Of a stretch of DNA of 44,945 bases, positions 1 through 8,647 are shown piece by piece. A program made the position numbers and the translations under genes. A model generated the notes under the pieces. That model searched no databases and was not told where the DNA came from. It saw only the letters and a program-made list of their open reading frames with translations. Location of the stretch: positions 1 through 44,945 of the forward strand of contig CAVFRF010000017.1 of NCBI GenBank assembly GCA_963624975.1. The letters are read 5' to 3'. Each line of letters opens with the position of its first letter. The stretch's first letter is position 1. Origin of the DNA: CAVLCC01 sp963624975. Its GTDB lineage: Bacteria; Actinomycetota; Coriobacteriia; Coriobacteriales; CADBOM01.

Positions 1-956
1 TGCACAAGATTAGCATCATCAGTCGTGGCAGGGCTTTGGGCTACACGCTGTCTATTCCTGATGCGGACAAGGTGCTTAATGGCCGCAAGCAGATGTTCGA
101 CGAGCTGGCCATGTTCTTGGGCGGTCGTGTTGCTGAAGAAATTTTCTGCGACGACATTACAACGGGCGCTTCGAACGACTTGGAGCGCGCCACCAAGATG
201 GCCAAGCAGATGGTGACCCGCTATGGCATGACCGACGCGCTGGGCCATCAGGTTTACGGCGAGGCCAACCACGAGGTGTTCCTGGGCAGGGACTACGGCG
301 CCACGCCCGACTACTCCGACGAGACCGCCAACAAGATCGACGTCGAGGTGTCCAAGCTCATGAGGCAGGCCTACGAGATGGCCCGCAAGATCCTCACCGA
401 GAACCGCGAGCAGCTCGACCTCATGGCAAGCGTGCTGCTCGAGAGGGAGACCGTGGAGGGCGATGCCGTGGTGGCGCTGCTCGACAACAAGTGGGACGAG
501 TACCTTGCCAACGAGGACAAGATCAAGGAAGAGAAGCGCATCGCCGAGGCCAAGGTGATCGACGAGACCGGCGCTCCTGCTGGCACGGGGGCTGGAGCCG
601 AGGGCGCTGCGGAAGGTGCTGCTGGCGCTGGCGCGCCCGCCGTGAGGCAGGCTCCCCGCGAGCGCGACCGCGCCGACCAGATCGCGCAGGCCATCAGGCA
701 GCAGACCGGCGAGTACGAGCCCTTCGCTCCGGCGGCCGACGGCAAGCCGATCGACGACTCGGCGCTCGGCCAGCAGCAGGCCGCTGGCAATGCGGACGGC
801 ACCGGCAACGGCGCGCCGGCAATTGCCGACCAGCCCACGATAGACGATGCGGGCTTCGCCGCGTATCCTACCGTGGACGATTCGCAGTACAAGCACGAGG
901 ACGGGGCGGGCAACGCGACCCCGGGAAATACCGACGACAGCAACAAGGCACAGTAA
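1..956 (+). CDS. ftsH: FtsH ATP-dependent zinc metalloprotease, C-terminal part (5' end outside window)
   Basis: This is the end of the membrane-bound AAA+ protease that degrades misfolded and short-lived membrane and cytosolic proteins. The reading frame is already open at base 3. The visible part begins in the M41 peptidase domain with HKISIISRGRALG, just after where the HExxH zinc site would lie, so the active site itself is outside the window. It keeps the helical segment GGRVAEEI and the TTGASNDLERAT stretch, whose Asp is the third zinc ligand in the family. About 130 residues of Ala/Gly/Asp-rich low-complexity tail follow the peptidase domain. It is followed after 13 bp by folE. The family call is secure; the role of the tail is unknown. 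Confidence 0.95.
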   Translation, partial: HKISIISRGRALGYTLSIPDADKVLNGRKQMFDELAMFLGGRVAEEIFCDDITTGASNDLERATKMAKQMVTRYGMTDALGHQVYGEANHEVFLGRDYGATPDYSDETANKIDVEVSKLMRQAYEMARKILTENREQLDLMASVLLERETVEGDAVVALLDNKWDEYLANEDKIKEEKRIAEAKVIDETGAPAGTGAGAEGAAEGAAGAGAPAVRQAPRERDRADQIAQAIRQQTGEYEPFAPAADGKPIDDSALGQQQAAGNADGTGNGAPAIADQPTIDDAGFAAYPTVDDSQYKHEDGAGNATPGNTDDSNKAQ

Positions 957-969
957 AGGGGACAGCCCA

Positions 970-1545
970 ATGGTCGACCACGAGAAAATCGAAAAGGCAG
1001 TGAGGATGATCCTCGAGGGCATCGGAGAGGATCCCGACAGGGAAGGCTTGCTCAAGACCCCGGCGAGGGTCGCTCGCATGTATGACGAGATCTTCGCTGG
1101 CATGCACGAGGATCCCAAGCAGTACTTCGAGACGATGTTCAACGAGAACCATCAGGAGATGGTGCTGGTGAAGGACATCCCGCTCTACTCCATGTGCGAG
1201 CATCACCTGGTGCCGTTCTTCGGCAAGGCCTTCGTGGCCTACGTGCCGGGCGAGAGCGGCAAGGTGTGCGGTCTTTCCAAGATCGCCCGCCTGGTGGACT
1301 GCTACGCCAAGAGGCCGCAGGTGCAGGAGAGGCTCACGTCGCAGATTGCCGACACCCTCATGGAAGAGCTGGATGCGGCTGGCGTGATGGTGATCATCGA
1401 GTGCGAGCATATGTGCATGTCGATGCGCGGTGTCAAGAAGCCCGGCACCACCACGACCACGAGCGCCGTGCGCGGCCACTTCAACACCAACCCCAGCACC
1501 CGCGCAGAGGCAATGCAGCATATTTACGGACAAAGGCTGGTCTAA
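970..1545 (+). CDS. folE: GTP cyclohydrolase I
   Basis: FolE converts GTP to 7,8-dihydroneopterin triphosphate, the first step of folate synthesis, in the cytosol. The protein has 191 residues, normal for the family. The zinc ligands are visible as Cys76 and His79 (in SMCEHHLVPF) and Cys149 (in CEHMCMSMRG), and the GTP-binding region GVKKPGTTTTT follows. I chose ATG 970 because it is preceded by a purine-rich AAAGGGGA and gives the usual N-terminus; an upstream in-frame start would overlap ftsH by over 100 bp. The folP-folK gene begins two bases after the stop, so the two are very likely co-transcribed. Confidence 0.95.
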   Translation: MVDHEKIEKAVRMILEGIGEDPDREGLLKTPARVARMYDEIFAGMHEDPKQYFETMFNENHQEMVLVKDIPLYSMCEHHLVPFFGKAFVAYVPGESGKVCGLSKIARLVDCYAKRPQVQERLTSQIADTLMEELDAAGVMVIIECEHMCMSMRGVKKPGTTTTTSAVRGHFNTNPSTRAEAMQHIYGQRLV

Positions 1546-1547
1546 TA

Positions 1548-3041
1548 ATGCAGGCACATAGCTTGTTCGAACTGCCGTCGGCTCCCATCTGGAAGGTTGG
1601 GAGCAGGCGGCTTGTTCTTTCTCGCCCCTATATCATGGGCATCCTCAACGTAACGCCCGACTCGTTCTCCGACGGCGGGCAGCACAACGGCGTGCAGGAT
1701 GCCGTCGCGTTCGCGCACGAGATGCTGGAGGCCGGCGCCGACATCGTCGACGTTGGCGGCGAGTCCACGCGTCCGGGCGCTGCTGCCGTGAGCGTGGAGG
1801 AGGAGCTTTCGCGCGTGCTGCCGGTGGTGGAGGCCCTGGCTGCCGAGGGGGTCGTGGTGTCGATCGACACCTACCATCCCGAGGTGGCAAGGCGTTGCGT
1901 CGAGGCGGGCGCGGCCATCATCAACGACATCTCCGGGTTCTCCAATCCCGACATGGTGGAGGTCGCCGCCGCGTGCGATGCGGGCGTGATCCCGATGCAC
2001 ATGGCCGGCTCTCCCAAGAACATGCAGAACGACCCACGCTACGGCGATGCCGTGAGCGAGGTGCGCGACTACCTGCTGGGAGTCGCCGCGATGCTGGAGT
2101 CGCACGGTGTATCGAGCGACAGGATCTGCATCGACCCGGGTCCGGGCTTCGGCAAGAACTCGAGGCACAACCTGCAGCTGCTCGAGGGCATGGGCGACAT
2201 CGCAGCGCAGGGCTACCCGCTCATCGCCGCGTTTTCGCGCAAGACCACGCTGGGCCGCATTACCGGCGTCGACGTGGCCTCGCAGCGCGTGGCGTCGTCG
2301 ACCACGGCTGCCGCGCTGGCCTATTGCGGCGGCGCCAGGATCTTCAGGGTCCACGACGTGGCGCAGACCGTGGAGGCGCTGGAAGTCGTGTCCAACACGG
2401 CTTATGCGGCGCTCTCGAAGTCGAGCGGCGCGGCGGCGGGATTTTCCACGATGCTTCCCGGCAAGAGGGCGCTGGTGGCCCTGGGCGCCAACATGGGCGA
2501 CCCGGTGGAGAGCCTCGTGGCCGCCACGGCCCAGCTGGACGCCATCCCCGGCGTGAGGGTAATCGCCTCCAGCTCCATCTACAAGACCGAGCCGGCCTAC
2601 TACGCCGAGCAGGAGCAGTTCGCCAACTCGGTGGCCTGGGTGCAGACAACGCTGGCTCCCAGCGTGCTGCTGCAAAGGCTCTTCGATGTGGAGAACGAGT
2701 TCCACAGGGTCCGCACCATAGCCAACGGGCCGCGCACCCTCGACCTCGACCTGCTGGACTACGAGGGGGTCGCGAGCGATGACGTGCGCCTCACCCTGCC
2801 TCACCCTCGGATCCTCGAGAGGGACTTTACTGTAACGCCCATCATCGAGCTGGAAGAGCGCATGCGCGATATGCTGGGACGCTACGTTGCCGACGACGTG
2901 TACCTCGAGCTGGGCAACAACGCCGAGGGCGACGATGCCCACGGCGGCTTCAGGCTCGCCGACGGCAGCCGCGTGACCAGCGATGCCGTGCAGTACGGCA
3001 CGGTGCTGGAAAGACTGATAGACGCAGACGAGGTAATCTAG
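1548..3041 (+). CDS. folP-folK: Fused dihydropteroate synthase / HPPK (FolP-FolK)
   Basis: This bifunctional folate enzyme has 497 residues. Residues 1 to about 300 are dihydropteroate synthase: MGILNVTPDSFSDGG starts at residue 30, DVGGESTRPGA carries the pterin/phosphate site, and a DPGPGFGK motif follows. From about residue 304 an HPPK domain starts (KRALVALGANMGDP) and carries the GPRTLDLDLL signature. The two steps are consecutive: HPPK makes the pyrophosphorylated pterin that DHPS joins to p-aminobenzoate. About 80 residues after the HPPK core are poorly conserved-looking. No folB (dihydroneopterin aldolase) lies between folE and this gene. ATG 1548 lies two bases after the folE stop. 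Confidence 0.95.
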   Translation: MQAHSLFELPSAPIWKVGSRRLVLSRPYIMGILNVTPDSFSDGGQHNGVQDAVAFAHEMLEAGADIVDVGGESTRPGAAAVSVEEELSRVLPVVEALAAEGVVVSIDTYHPEVARRCVEAGAAIINDISGFSNPDMVEVAAACDAGVIPMHMAGSPKNMQNDPRYGDAVSEVRDYLLGVAAMLESHGVSSDRICIDPGPGFGKNSRHNLQLLEGMGDIAAQGYPLIAAFSRKTTLGRITGVDVASQRVASSTTAAALAYCGGARIFRVHDVAQTVEALEVVSNTAYAALSKSSGAAAGFSTMLPGKRALVALGANMGDPVESLVAATAQLDAIPGVRVIASSSIYKTEPAYYAEQEQFANSVAWVQTTLAPSVLLQRLFDVENEFHRVRTIANGPRTLDLDLLDYEGVASDDVRLTLPHPRILERDFTVTPIIELEERMRDMLGRYVADDVYLELGNNAEGDDAHGGFRLADGSRVTSDAVQYGTVLERLIDADEVI

Positions 3042-3071
3042 CGATTGCCGCACCCCGATAGGAGGCTCTAC

Positions 3072-3959
3072 ATGGCTAGAAACGACATCGGCATCTTTTC
3101 CGGAGCCAAGAAGGACAGGCGCAAGGTCACGATGGTGACCTGCTACGACTACAGCATGGCCCGCGTGGTGGAGCAGACCGGCATCGACGCGGTGCTGGTG
3201 GGCGACTCGCTGGGCATGACCATGCTGGGCCACACCAACACGCTGGGCGTGACCATGGACGACATGGTGAGGGCCACGCAGGCCGTGGTGCGCGGCACGA
3301 CGAGGCCGCTGGTGGTGGCCGACATGCCGTTCTTGAGCTATCAGGCTTCCTTCGAAGAGGGCTTTCGCAATGCCGGCAGGCTGGTGAGCGAGGGCGGTGC
3401 CAACGCGGTGAAGCTCGAGGGCGCCACGCCCGCCACCGTGAACCTGGTGGCCGAGCTGGTGACCCACGGCATTCCCGTGGTGGGGCATCTGGGCCTCACG
3501 CCGCAGTCGGTCAACCGCCTGGGCGGCTTCAAGACGCAGGCCAAAACCATGGACGACATCGCGCTGCTGCTGCTTTCGTGCGAGCGCCTGGCCGACACCG
3601 GCATCTCGGCGGTCGTGCTGGAATGCGTGCCGGCCGAGGTGGCGCAGCACATCACCCTCACGTTCCCATTCGCCACGATCGGCATAGGCTCCGGTCCGCA
3701 CTGCGACTGCGAGCTGCAGGTGCTGCACGACGTGCTGGGACTTTCGGAGAAGAGCTACAGGCACGCCGGCTGCTACATGGACGGCTTCGGGCTTGCGGCC
3801 AAGGCGCTGGCGGCATTCGACGCAGAGGCCAAGGCGCGCAAGTTCCCCGGTCCCGATGCCTGCGAGCACGTGGACGAGAACACCATCGGCTCGGCCGAGA
3901 ACCTGCTCGACGACCTGTTCGCGGGATACCTGGATCCCGAAGACGACATCGACAACTAG
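3072..3959 (+). CDS. panB: 3-methyl-2-oxobutanoate hydroxymethyltransferase
   Basis: PanB transfers a hydroxymethyl group from methylene-tetrahydrofolate to 2-oxoisovalerate, giving ketopantoate for pantothenate and CoA. At 295 residues it has family length. The expected metal and catalytic acids are visible in VGDSLGM, VADMPF, VKLEGA and VLECVP. ATG 3072 was chosen because an AGGAGG Shine-Dalgarno lies 7 bp upstream; the earlier in-frame start at 3045 has none. It sits directly behind the folate genes, and folate supplies its one-carbon donor. No panC or panD is in this window. Confidence 0.95.
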   Translation: MARNDIGIFSGAKKDRRKVTMVTCYDYSMARVVEQTGIDAVLVGDSLGMTMLGHTNTLGVTMDDMVRATQAVVRGTTRPLVVADMPFLSYQASFEEGFRNAGRLVSEGGANAVKLEGATPATVNLVAELVTHGIPVVGHLGLTPQSVNRLGGFKTQAKTMDDIALLLLSCERLADTGISAVVLECVPAEVAQHITLTFPFATIGIGSGPHCDCELQVLHDVLGLSEKSYRHAGCYMDGFGLAAKALAAFDAEAKARKFPGPDACEHVDENTIGSAENLLDDLFAGYLDPEDDIDN

Positions 3960-3976
3960 CCTTGGGCGGCGGGGCG

Positions 3977-4930
3977 ATGCAGGATAGCGGTTTGCAAGAC
4001 GACGGCGCGGCTGCGCGCGGGAGCGGCGGCGAAGGGCTGCTGGCGGTGTGTGCCACTCCCATCGGCAACAGAGGCGACATCACGCAGCGCGTGGCGGAGA
4101 TGCTCGAGAGCGCCGACGTGGTGTATGCCGAGGACACGCGCGTAACGCGCAAGCTGCTCGAGATGCTGGGCATCTCGGCGGAGGTGCGCCGCTGCGACGA
4201 GAACGTGACGGCCAAGGTGGCGCCCCGCATAGTGGAGGAGGTCGCGGCCGGACTCACGGTGGCGCTGGTGAGCGATGCCGGAATGCCGTGCATCTCCGAC
4301 CCGGGACAACGCGTGGTGGCGGCGGTGCGCGAGGCGGGATTGGCAGCCACGGTGCTGCCGGGCGCCAGCGCCGTGGCGACCGCGGTGGCCGGCAGCGGCT
4401 TCGTGTGCACGAGCTTCTACTTCGGTGGCTTCTTCCCCCGCAAGGCGGGCGAGCGCCAGAGGCTGCTGGCATCGCTGGGGCAGCTGGACAGCCTTCTGGT
4501 TTTCTACGAATCCAACCACCGCACGGTGGGCACGCTGCGGGCGATCGCCGAGCTGCTGCCCGGCCGCCGCGTGTGCATGGCCCGCGAGCTTACCAAAATG
4601 CACGAGGAGTATCTCGTGACGATGCCCGGCGAGATGGCCGACGCGCTGGAGGCCCGTCCCGGCGAGCTTCGCGGCGAAGTGGTGCTGGTGATCGAGCAGC
4701 CCGGCGCTGCGGGCGCGTGCACGGGCGGCACGAGTGCGGGCGCGGGCGCGGATGCGGGCGCGGCGGCCGCCGACCGCGATGTCGCGATGCGGGCCTTTGC
4801 CGCAACCCTGGTGGGCGAGGAGGGCATGACGGCCTCGCGCATCGCCAAGCGCATCCAGCGCGAGTTCGGCATCTCCCGCGACGAGGCCTACGAGCTGGCC
4901 CGCTGCGCCCGCCGAGATTTGCAGGGGTAG
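3977..4930 (+). CDS. rsmI: 16S rRNA (cytidine-1402-2'-O)-methyltransferase
   Basis: RsmI 2'-O-methylates C1402 of 16S rRNA at the decoding centre, using S-adenosylmethionine. The 317-residue protein shows the tetrapyrrole-methylase fold signatures ATPIGNRGDIT, AEDTRVTRKLL and SDAGMPCISDPG, with the LPGASAV turn. The C-terminal helical segment (TASRIAKRIQREFGISRDEAYELA) is the usual RsmI tail. A Gly/Ala-rich linker of about 25 residues separates it from the catalytic domain. The start at 3977 follows GGGCGGCGGGG; upstream residues in this frame are antisense-like and overlap panB. It is the last gene before the gap preceding metG. Confidence 0.92.
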   Translation: MQDSGLQDDGAAARGSGGEGLLAVCATPIGNRGDITQRVAEMLESADVVYAEDTRVTRKLLEMLGISAEVRRCDENVTAKVAPRIVEEVAAGLTVALVSDAGMPCISDPGQRVVAAVREAGLAATVLPGASAVATAVAGSGFVCTSFYFGGFFPRKAGERQRLLASLGQLDSLLVFYESNHRTVGTLRAIAELLPGRRVCMARELTKMHEEYLVTMPGEMADALEARPGELRGEVVLVIEQPGAAGACTGGTSAGAGADAGAAAADRDVAMRAFAATLVGEEGMTASRIAKRIQREFGISRDEAYELARCARRDLQG

Positions 4931-4992
4931 CGAACCGGCACCTGGGTTGCCCGCACGCGCAAGGCGGGGGCACGTCCGCGTGCCGTGGTGTG

Positions 4993-4998
4993 TACAAT
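4993..4998 (+). promoter_or_regulatory. Possible -10 element of metG
   Basis: TACAAT lies about 120 bp before the metG start, in the only sizeable gap of the rsmI-metG region. I see no good -35 hexamer at normal spacing, so this is a weak assignment. Confidence 0.3.
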
Positions 4999-5022
4999 TG
5001 TGGGAAAAGAATTTCAATGCAG

Positions 5023-5045
5023 ACCTGCGGCGTTTTTCCGCAGGT
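5023..5045 (+). promoter_or_regulatory. Hairpin in the metG leader
   Basis: ACCTGCGG and CCGCAGGT form a perfect 8-bp stem with a T-rich seven-base loop. It lies between the possible -10 at 4993 and the metG start. The stem is not followed by a T-run, so it does not look like an intrinsic terminator. T-box hallmark sequences (such as AGGGTGG) were not found. It could be a structured leader. Confidence 0.35.
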
Positions 5046-5119
5046 GCTGCCTGTATCATGTGAAGGGTGCCTGCTGGCAAGGGCGCCTGCCGCGAGTGCT
5101 CGAGGAAGGAACCGATCTT

Positions 5120-6712
5120 ATGTCGCAGAGCTATTCCATCACCACCCCCATCTACTACGTGAACGCCACGCCCCACCTGGGCACCGCGTACACCACCGTG
5201 GCGGCCGATACCCTGGCGCGCTTCCAGCGCATGGACGGCAAGGACGTGTTCTTCCTCACCGGACTCGACGAGCACGGCCAGAAGGTTGCCGAGTCGGCAG
5301 CCAAGAACGGCATGACCCCGCAGGAATGGTGCGACGGCATCGCCCCCAAGTTCCAGGAGATGTGGAAGCACCTGCTCATCACCAACGACGACTTCATCCG
5401 CACCACCGAGGACAGGCACATGCGCGGCGTGCAGGCCTTCTGGACCGACCTCTACGAGAAGGGCTATCTCTACAAGGCCTCGTATTCGGGCTGGTACTGC
5501 GTGCACGAGGAGACCTACTACACCGAATCGGAGGTCGAGGAGGTCGACGGCGAGAAGTGCTGCCCCGAGTGCCACCGCCCGCTGCGCTTCAACGACGACG
5601 GCGAGGAGAACTGGTTCTTCAAGCTCTCCGAATTTGGCGACAAGCTGCTGGCCTTCTACGACGAGCATCCCGACTTCGTGCAGCCCGAGACCAGGCGCAA
5701 CGAGGTGGTCTCGTTCGTGAAGAGCGGCCTGCGCGACCTCTCCATCTCGCGCACCACGTTCGACTGGGGCGTGCCGCTGCCCTTCGACGAGGGCCACGTT
5801 ACCTATGTGTGGATCGACGCGCTGCTCAACTACATCACCGCCATGGGCTACGGCGGAACCCCCGAAGAGGTCGCCGAGTTCGAGCGCAGATGGCCGGTGC
5901 AGTACCACTTCGTGGGCAAGGACATCATCAGGTTCCACTGCGTGATCTGGCCGGCGATGCTCATGGCGGCCGGACTGCCCCTTCCCGAGAAGGTCTTCGC
6001 GCACGGCTTCCTGCTCACCAAGGGCGAGAAGATGTCGAAGTCCACGGGCAACGCGGTGTCGCCCGACGACCTCGTCGAGATCTTCGGGCTGGATGCCTAC
6101 CGCTACTACTTCATGACCGACGTGCAGTTCGGCGCCGACGGCTCCATCTCGATGGAGCGCATGGTGCAGGTCTACAACGCCGACCTCGCCAACACGTGGG
6201 GCAACCTGTGCTCGCGCGCATTCAACATGGCCGTGAAGTACTTCGACGGCAAGGTGCCCTCGCTTTCGCCCGAGCGCTATGCAGAGCTTGAGGCGGAGCT
6301 GGGCAACCCGCTGCACGAGATTGCCGACGGGCTTTACGAGACCTACGCGCAGTACTTCAACGCAGTGGACTTCACGCACGCGGCGGAGAGCGCGGCCAAG
6401 CTGGCGCAGAGGGCCAACGCCTACATCGAGGAGAGCGCTCCGTGGAACCTGGCCAAAGACGAGGCCAAGGCCGACGAGCTGGCCTATGTGATCTACAACG
6501 CGCTGGAGGCCATCCGCCTGGTGGCGCTGTGCTACGCGCCCATCATGCCCGTGACCTCGCAGATCGCCTTCGACAGCCTGAGCCTGGGACAGGTGGCCGA
6601 CACCTGCGACTTGGCCTCGCAGTGCAAGTGGGGGCTGCTCGAGGCAGGCAGCACGGTGAGCAAGTGCCCGCCGATGTTCCCGCGTCTGCAGGTCGAGGAC
6701 CTGAGCCTTTAG
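5120..6712 (+). CDS. metG: Methionyl-tRNA synthetase
   Basis: MetRS charges tRNA-Met with methionine. The 530-residue protein has the class I HIGH motif as HLGT (residues 19-22) and KMSKS at residues 304-308. It ends after the anticodon-binding helical domain, without the C-terminal tRNA-binding (OB-fold) extension of longer MetRSs. The connective-peptide zinc knuckle is reduced: a single Cys in WYCVHEE, then CCPECHRPL, rather than two CxxC pairs. The start at 5120 is preceded by GAGGAAGGA; the in-frame upstream codons from 4985 lie in a non-coding leader. tatD follows 8 bp downstream. Confidence 0.95.
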   Translation: MSQSYSITTPIYYVNATPHLGTAYTTVAADTLARFQRMDGKDVFFLTGLDEHGQKVAESAAKNGMTPQEWCDGIAPKFQEMWKHLLITNDDFIRTTEDRHMRGVQAFWTDLYEKGYLYKASYSGWYCVHEETYYTESEVEEVDGEKCCPECHRPLRFNDDGEENWFFKLSEFGDKLLAFYDEHPDFVQPETRRNEVVSFVKSGLRDLSISRTTFDWGVPLPFDEGHVTYVWIDALLNYITAMGYGGTPEEVAEFERRWPVQYHFVGKDIIRFHCVIWPAMLMAAGLPLPEKVFAHGFLLTKGEKMSKSTGNAVSPDDLVEIFGLDAYRYYFMTDVQFGADGSISMERMVQVYNADLANTWGNLCSRAFNMAVKYFDGKVPSLSPERYAELEAELGNPLHEIADGLYETYAQYFNAVDFTHAAESAAKLAQRANAYIEESAPWNLAKDEAKADELAYVIYNALEAIRLVALCYAPIMPVTSQIAFDSLSLGQVADTCDLASQCKWGLLEAGSTVSKCPPMFPRLQVEDLSL

Positions 6713-6720
6713 GAGATTCG

Positions 6721-7641
6721 ATGGAAGAGCAAGACGTCGACCAGGATCTGATACTCGACGCCGAGTTTCGCAACTCCAAGGGCGCGGTGGTAGCCAAGCC
6801 CTTGGTGGAGGGGCTGGTGGCCGACACGCATTGCCACCTAGACATGCTCGCCCGTCCGGGTCTGGCGCTCGCGAGATGCTCGGCTTCCAACGTGCAGCTG
6901 GTGGTCACGGTGGTGGAGACCTCCGAGAACGCCGAGCACGTGTACGACATGCTGGCGGAGTGGCTGGGCGACGCCATGATGCTGCTGGACAGCTGGCACA
7001 TGGGCGCCATCCTGCCCACGTGCAAGGTGGTGGCCGGGTGCCATCCGCAGCTGTCGGCCAGCTACGATGCCGACGTGGAGAAGATCACGCGGCTGTGCGC
7101 ACGCCATCCGCTCACCGTGGCCATAGGCGAGGTGGGGCTGGACTACTACTACGACGAGGCGCCGCACGACGTGCAGGCCAGGGTTTTTCGCAAGCAGATC
7201 GAGATTGCCAACGAGGCCGGCAAGCCCATCGTGATGCACATCCGCGATGCGCACGACGATGCCCTCAAGATCCTGGAGAAGGACGGCATTCCCGAGGCCG
7301 GCGCGCTGCTGCACTGCTTCACCAACGACTACGACACGCTGCAGCCCTTCCTCGAGCTTGGGTGCTACGTGGCGTTCGGCGGGGCGCTCACCTTCGGCAA
7401 GAGCGATGCCATCCGCGAGGCCGCCAGGCGTGCCCCGCTCGACCGCATCGTTACCGAGACCGACAGCCCCTACATGTCGCCCGTTCCGCTGCGCGGCACG
7501 CCGTGCTCGCCCGAGAACACCGTGTTTACCGCGGACTTTCTGGCGAAGACGCGAGAGGTGGCCGCCGAGGACAGGCCGGCGTTCTTCGATGCGATATACA
7601 AGAACGCCTTCGACGTGTTCCATTTGGAAAGCTACATCTAG
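6721..7641 (+). CDS. tatD: TatD-family metal-dependent DNase
   Basis: This is a TIM-barrel metallo-hydrolase of the TatD family; members studied elsewhere act as 3'-5' exonucleases. The N-terminal HxH metal pair is His37/His39 in VADTHCHLD. GEVGLDYYYD, VMHIRDAHDD and the LLHCF segment carry the further ligands, and TETDSPYMSP is the conserved C-terminal motif. It has 306 residues, about 40 more than the shortest family members because of an N-terminal extension. The start follows TAGGAGATTCG. The order metG-tatD-(one gene)-rsmA resembles the metG-tatD-ksgA arrangement common in Gram-positive bacteria. Confidence 0.93.
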   Translation: MEEQDVDQDLILDAEFRNSKGAVVAKPLVEGLVADTHCHLDMLARPGLALARCSASNVQLVVTVVETSENAEHVYDMLAEWLGDAMMLLDSWHMGAILPTCKVVAGCHPQLSASYDADVEKITRLCARHPLTVAIGEVGLDYYYDEAPHDVQARVFRKQIEIANEAGKPIVMHIRDAHDDALKILEKDGIPEAGALLHCFTNDYDTLQPFLELGCYVAFGGALTFGKSDAIREAARRAPLDRIVTETDSPYMSPVPLRGTPCSPENTVFTADFLAKTREVAAEDRPAFFDAIYKNAFDVFHLESYI

Positions 7642-7659
7642 GACCTGGGGGAGGCGGCA

Positions 7660-8646
7660 ATGGATACGCAGCTAGACGATGCCGGGCGCGATGCCGAGAG
7701 GTCGGGGCTGGTGCAGAAGGGCACCGGCGAGCTGGCTTCGCGTGTGCGGCCCCGTGCAGAGGGCGGTGCAACGGCGGCTCGCGATGCAGGTGCTGTGGCT
7801 GGTGACGTGGCGGCCGGCGCCGCGCGCCGGGGCTTTGTTCCGAGCGTGTTTGCGCACGGAAGCCGCGAGCGCATTCCGTCGGTTGCCGACGATGCCCCCA
7901 TGCTGCTGCTCTTGAGCGGCTCTCCTAGGCGCAAGACATGTGTGGCGCTCATCGACGCGATCGAGCTTGGCGCCCGCGAGGCGGGCGTGCGCACCCAGCG
8001 CTTCATGCTGTGCGAGAAGCACGTGGATCCCTGCATCGGCTGCGGGGCGTGTTCCAAGACGGGCAACTGCGCGCTGGCCAACCGCGTGACGGTGGACGGC
8101 CGCTTTGCCGACGACTACCTTGAACTTACCGGCTTGCTGGACCGCTGCGACGGGCTGGCACTCGTGGCCCCCGTGTACTTCTCGGGTCCGACCGCGCAGC
8201 TCAAGGCGCTGTTCGACAGGTTCCAGCCCTACTGGTCGCGCAAGTACGTGTTGGGCCGTCCGTTTCCCGAAAGGCGACCCGCACAGCTCTTCGTGGTGGG
8301 TGCCGGCGGCGACCCGCATGGCTACGAGCCCTTCGTCACCATCTCGCGCAGCTGCCTGCAGATCGCGGGCTTCGAGCTGGAGAAGGTGGGCAACTTCGTT
8401 GGGTGCAGGTATCCGGGCGATGTGCAGCCGCGTCCTGCTGGCGAGCAGGCGGAGGGCATGAGCGCTGCGGAGCTGGCACGTGCCAACGCTGCGGTGGACG
8501 CGCAGGAGGAATTCTGGATGCGCGCCCTGGAATCGGGTCGCATGCTGGGACGCATGCTCAAGAAGGCCGCTGCCGATGCGGCGGAGGGCGCTGCGGACGT
8601 GGCCGATGCAGCTGCCGGTGCGGACGACCCGGCGGAGAGCTGCTAG
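7660..8646 (+). CDS. NAD(P)H-dependent iron-sulfur flavoprotein (Isf-like FMN reductase)
   Basis: This is a predicted flavodoxin-fold reductase with an iron-sulfur cluster. Residues 1-80 are a low-complexity Ala/Arg-rich extension. The flavodoxin-like domain starts at about residue 84 with LLLLSGSPRRKTC, the FMN phosphate loop. A compact cluster motif, CIGCGACSKTGNC, spans residues 125-137 (Cys125, 128, 131, 137), the arrangement of archaeal and clostridial Isf proteins. APVYFSGPTAQLKALFDRFQ is the usual NADPH-dependent FMN reductase segment. The C-terminal 35 residues are again Ala-rich. The start at 7660 has a GGGGGAGGCGG ribosome-binding site. Its electron partner is unknown. It lies between tatD and rsmA and is probably co-transcribed with them. 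Confidence 0.82.
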   Translation: MDTQLDDAGRDAERSGLVQKGTGELASRVRPRAEGGATAARDAGAVAGDVAAGAARRGFVPSVFAHGSRERIPSVADDAPMLLLLSGSPRRKTCVALIDAIELGAREAGVRTQRFMLCEKHVDPCIGCGACSKTGNCALANRVTVDGRFADDYLELTGLLDRCDGLALVAPVYFSGPTAQLKALFDRFQPYWSRKYVLGRPFPERRPAQLFVVGAGGDPHGYEPFVTISRSCLQIAGFELEKVGNFVGCRYPGDVQPRPAGEQAEGMSAAELARANAAVDAQEEFWMRALESGRMLGRMLKKAAADAAEGAADVADAAAGADDPAESC

Positions 8647-8647
8647 C

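Noticed and set aside
1542..3869. A 775-codon reverse frame opposite folP-folK and panB
   Set aside because: Same reason: biased composition, no motifs, fully antisense to well-supported genes.
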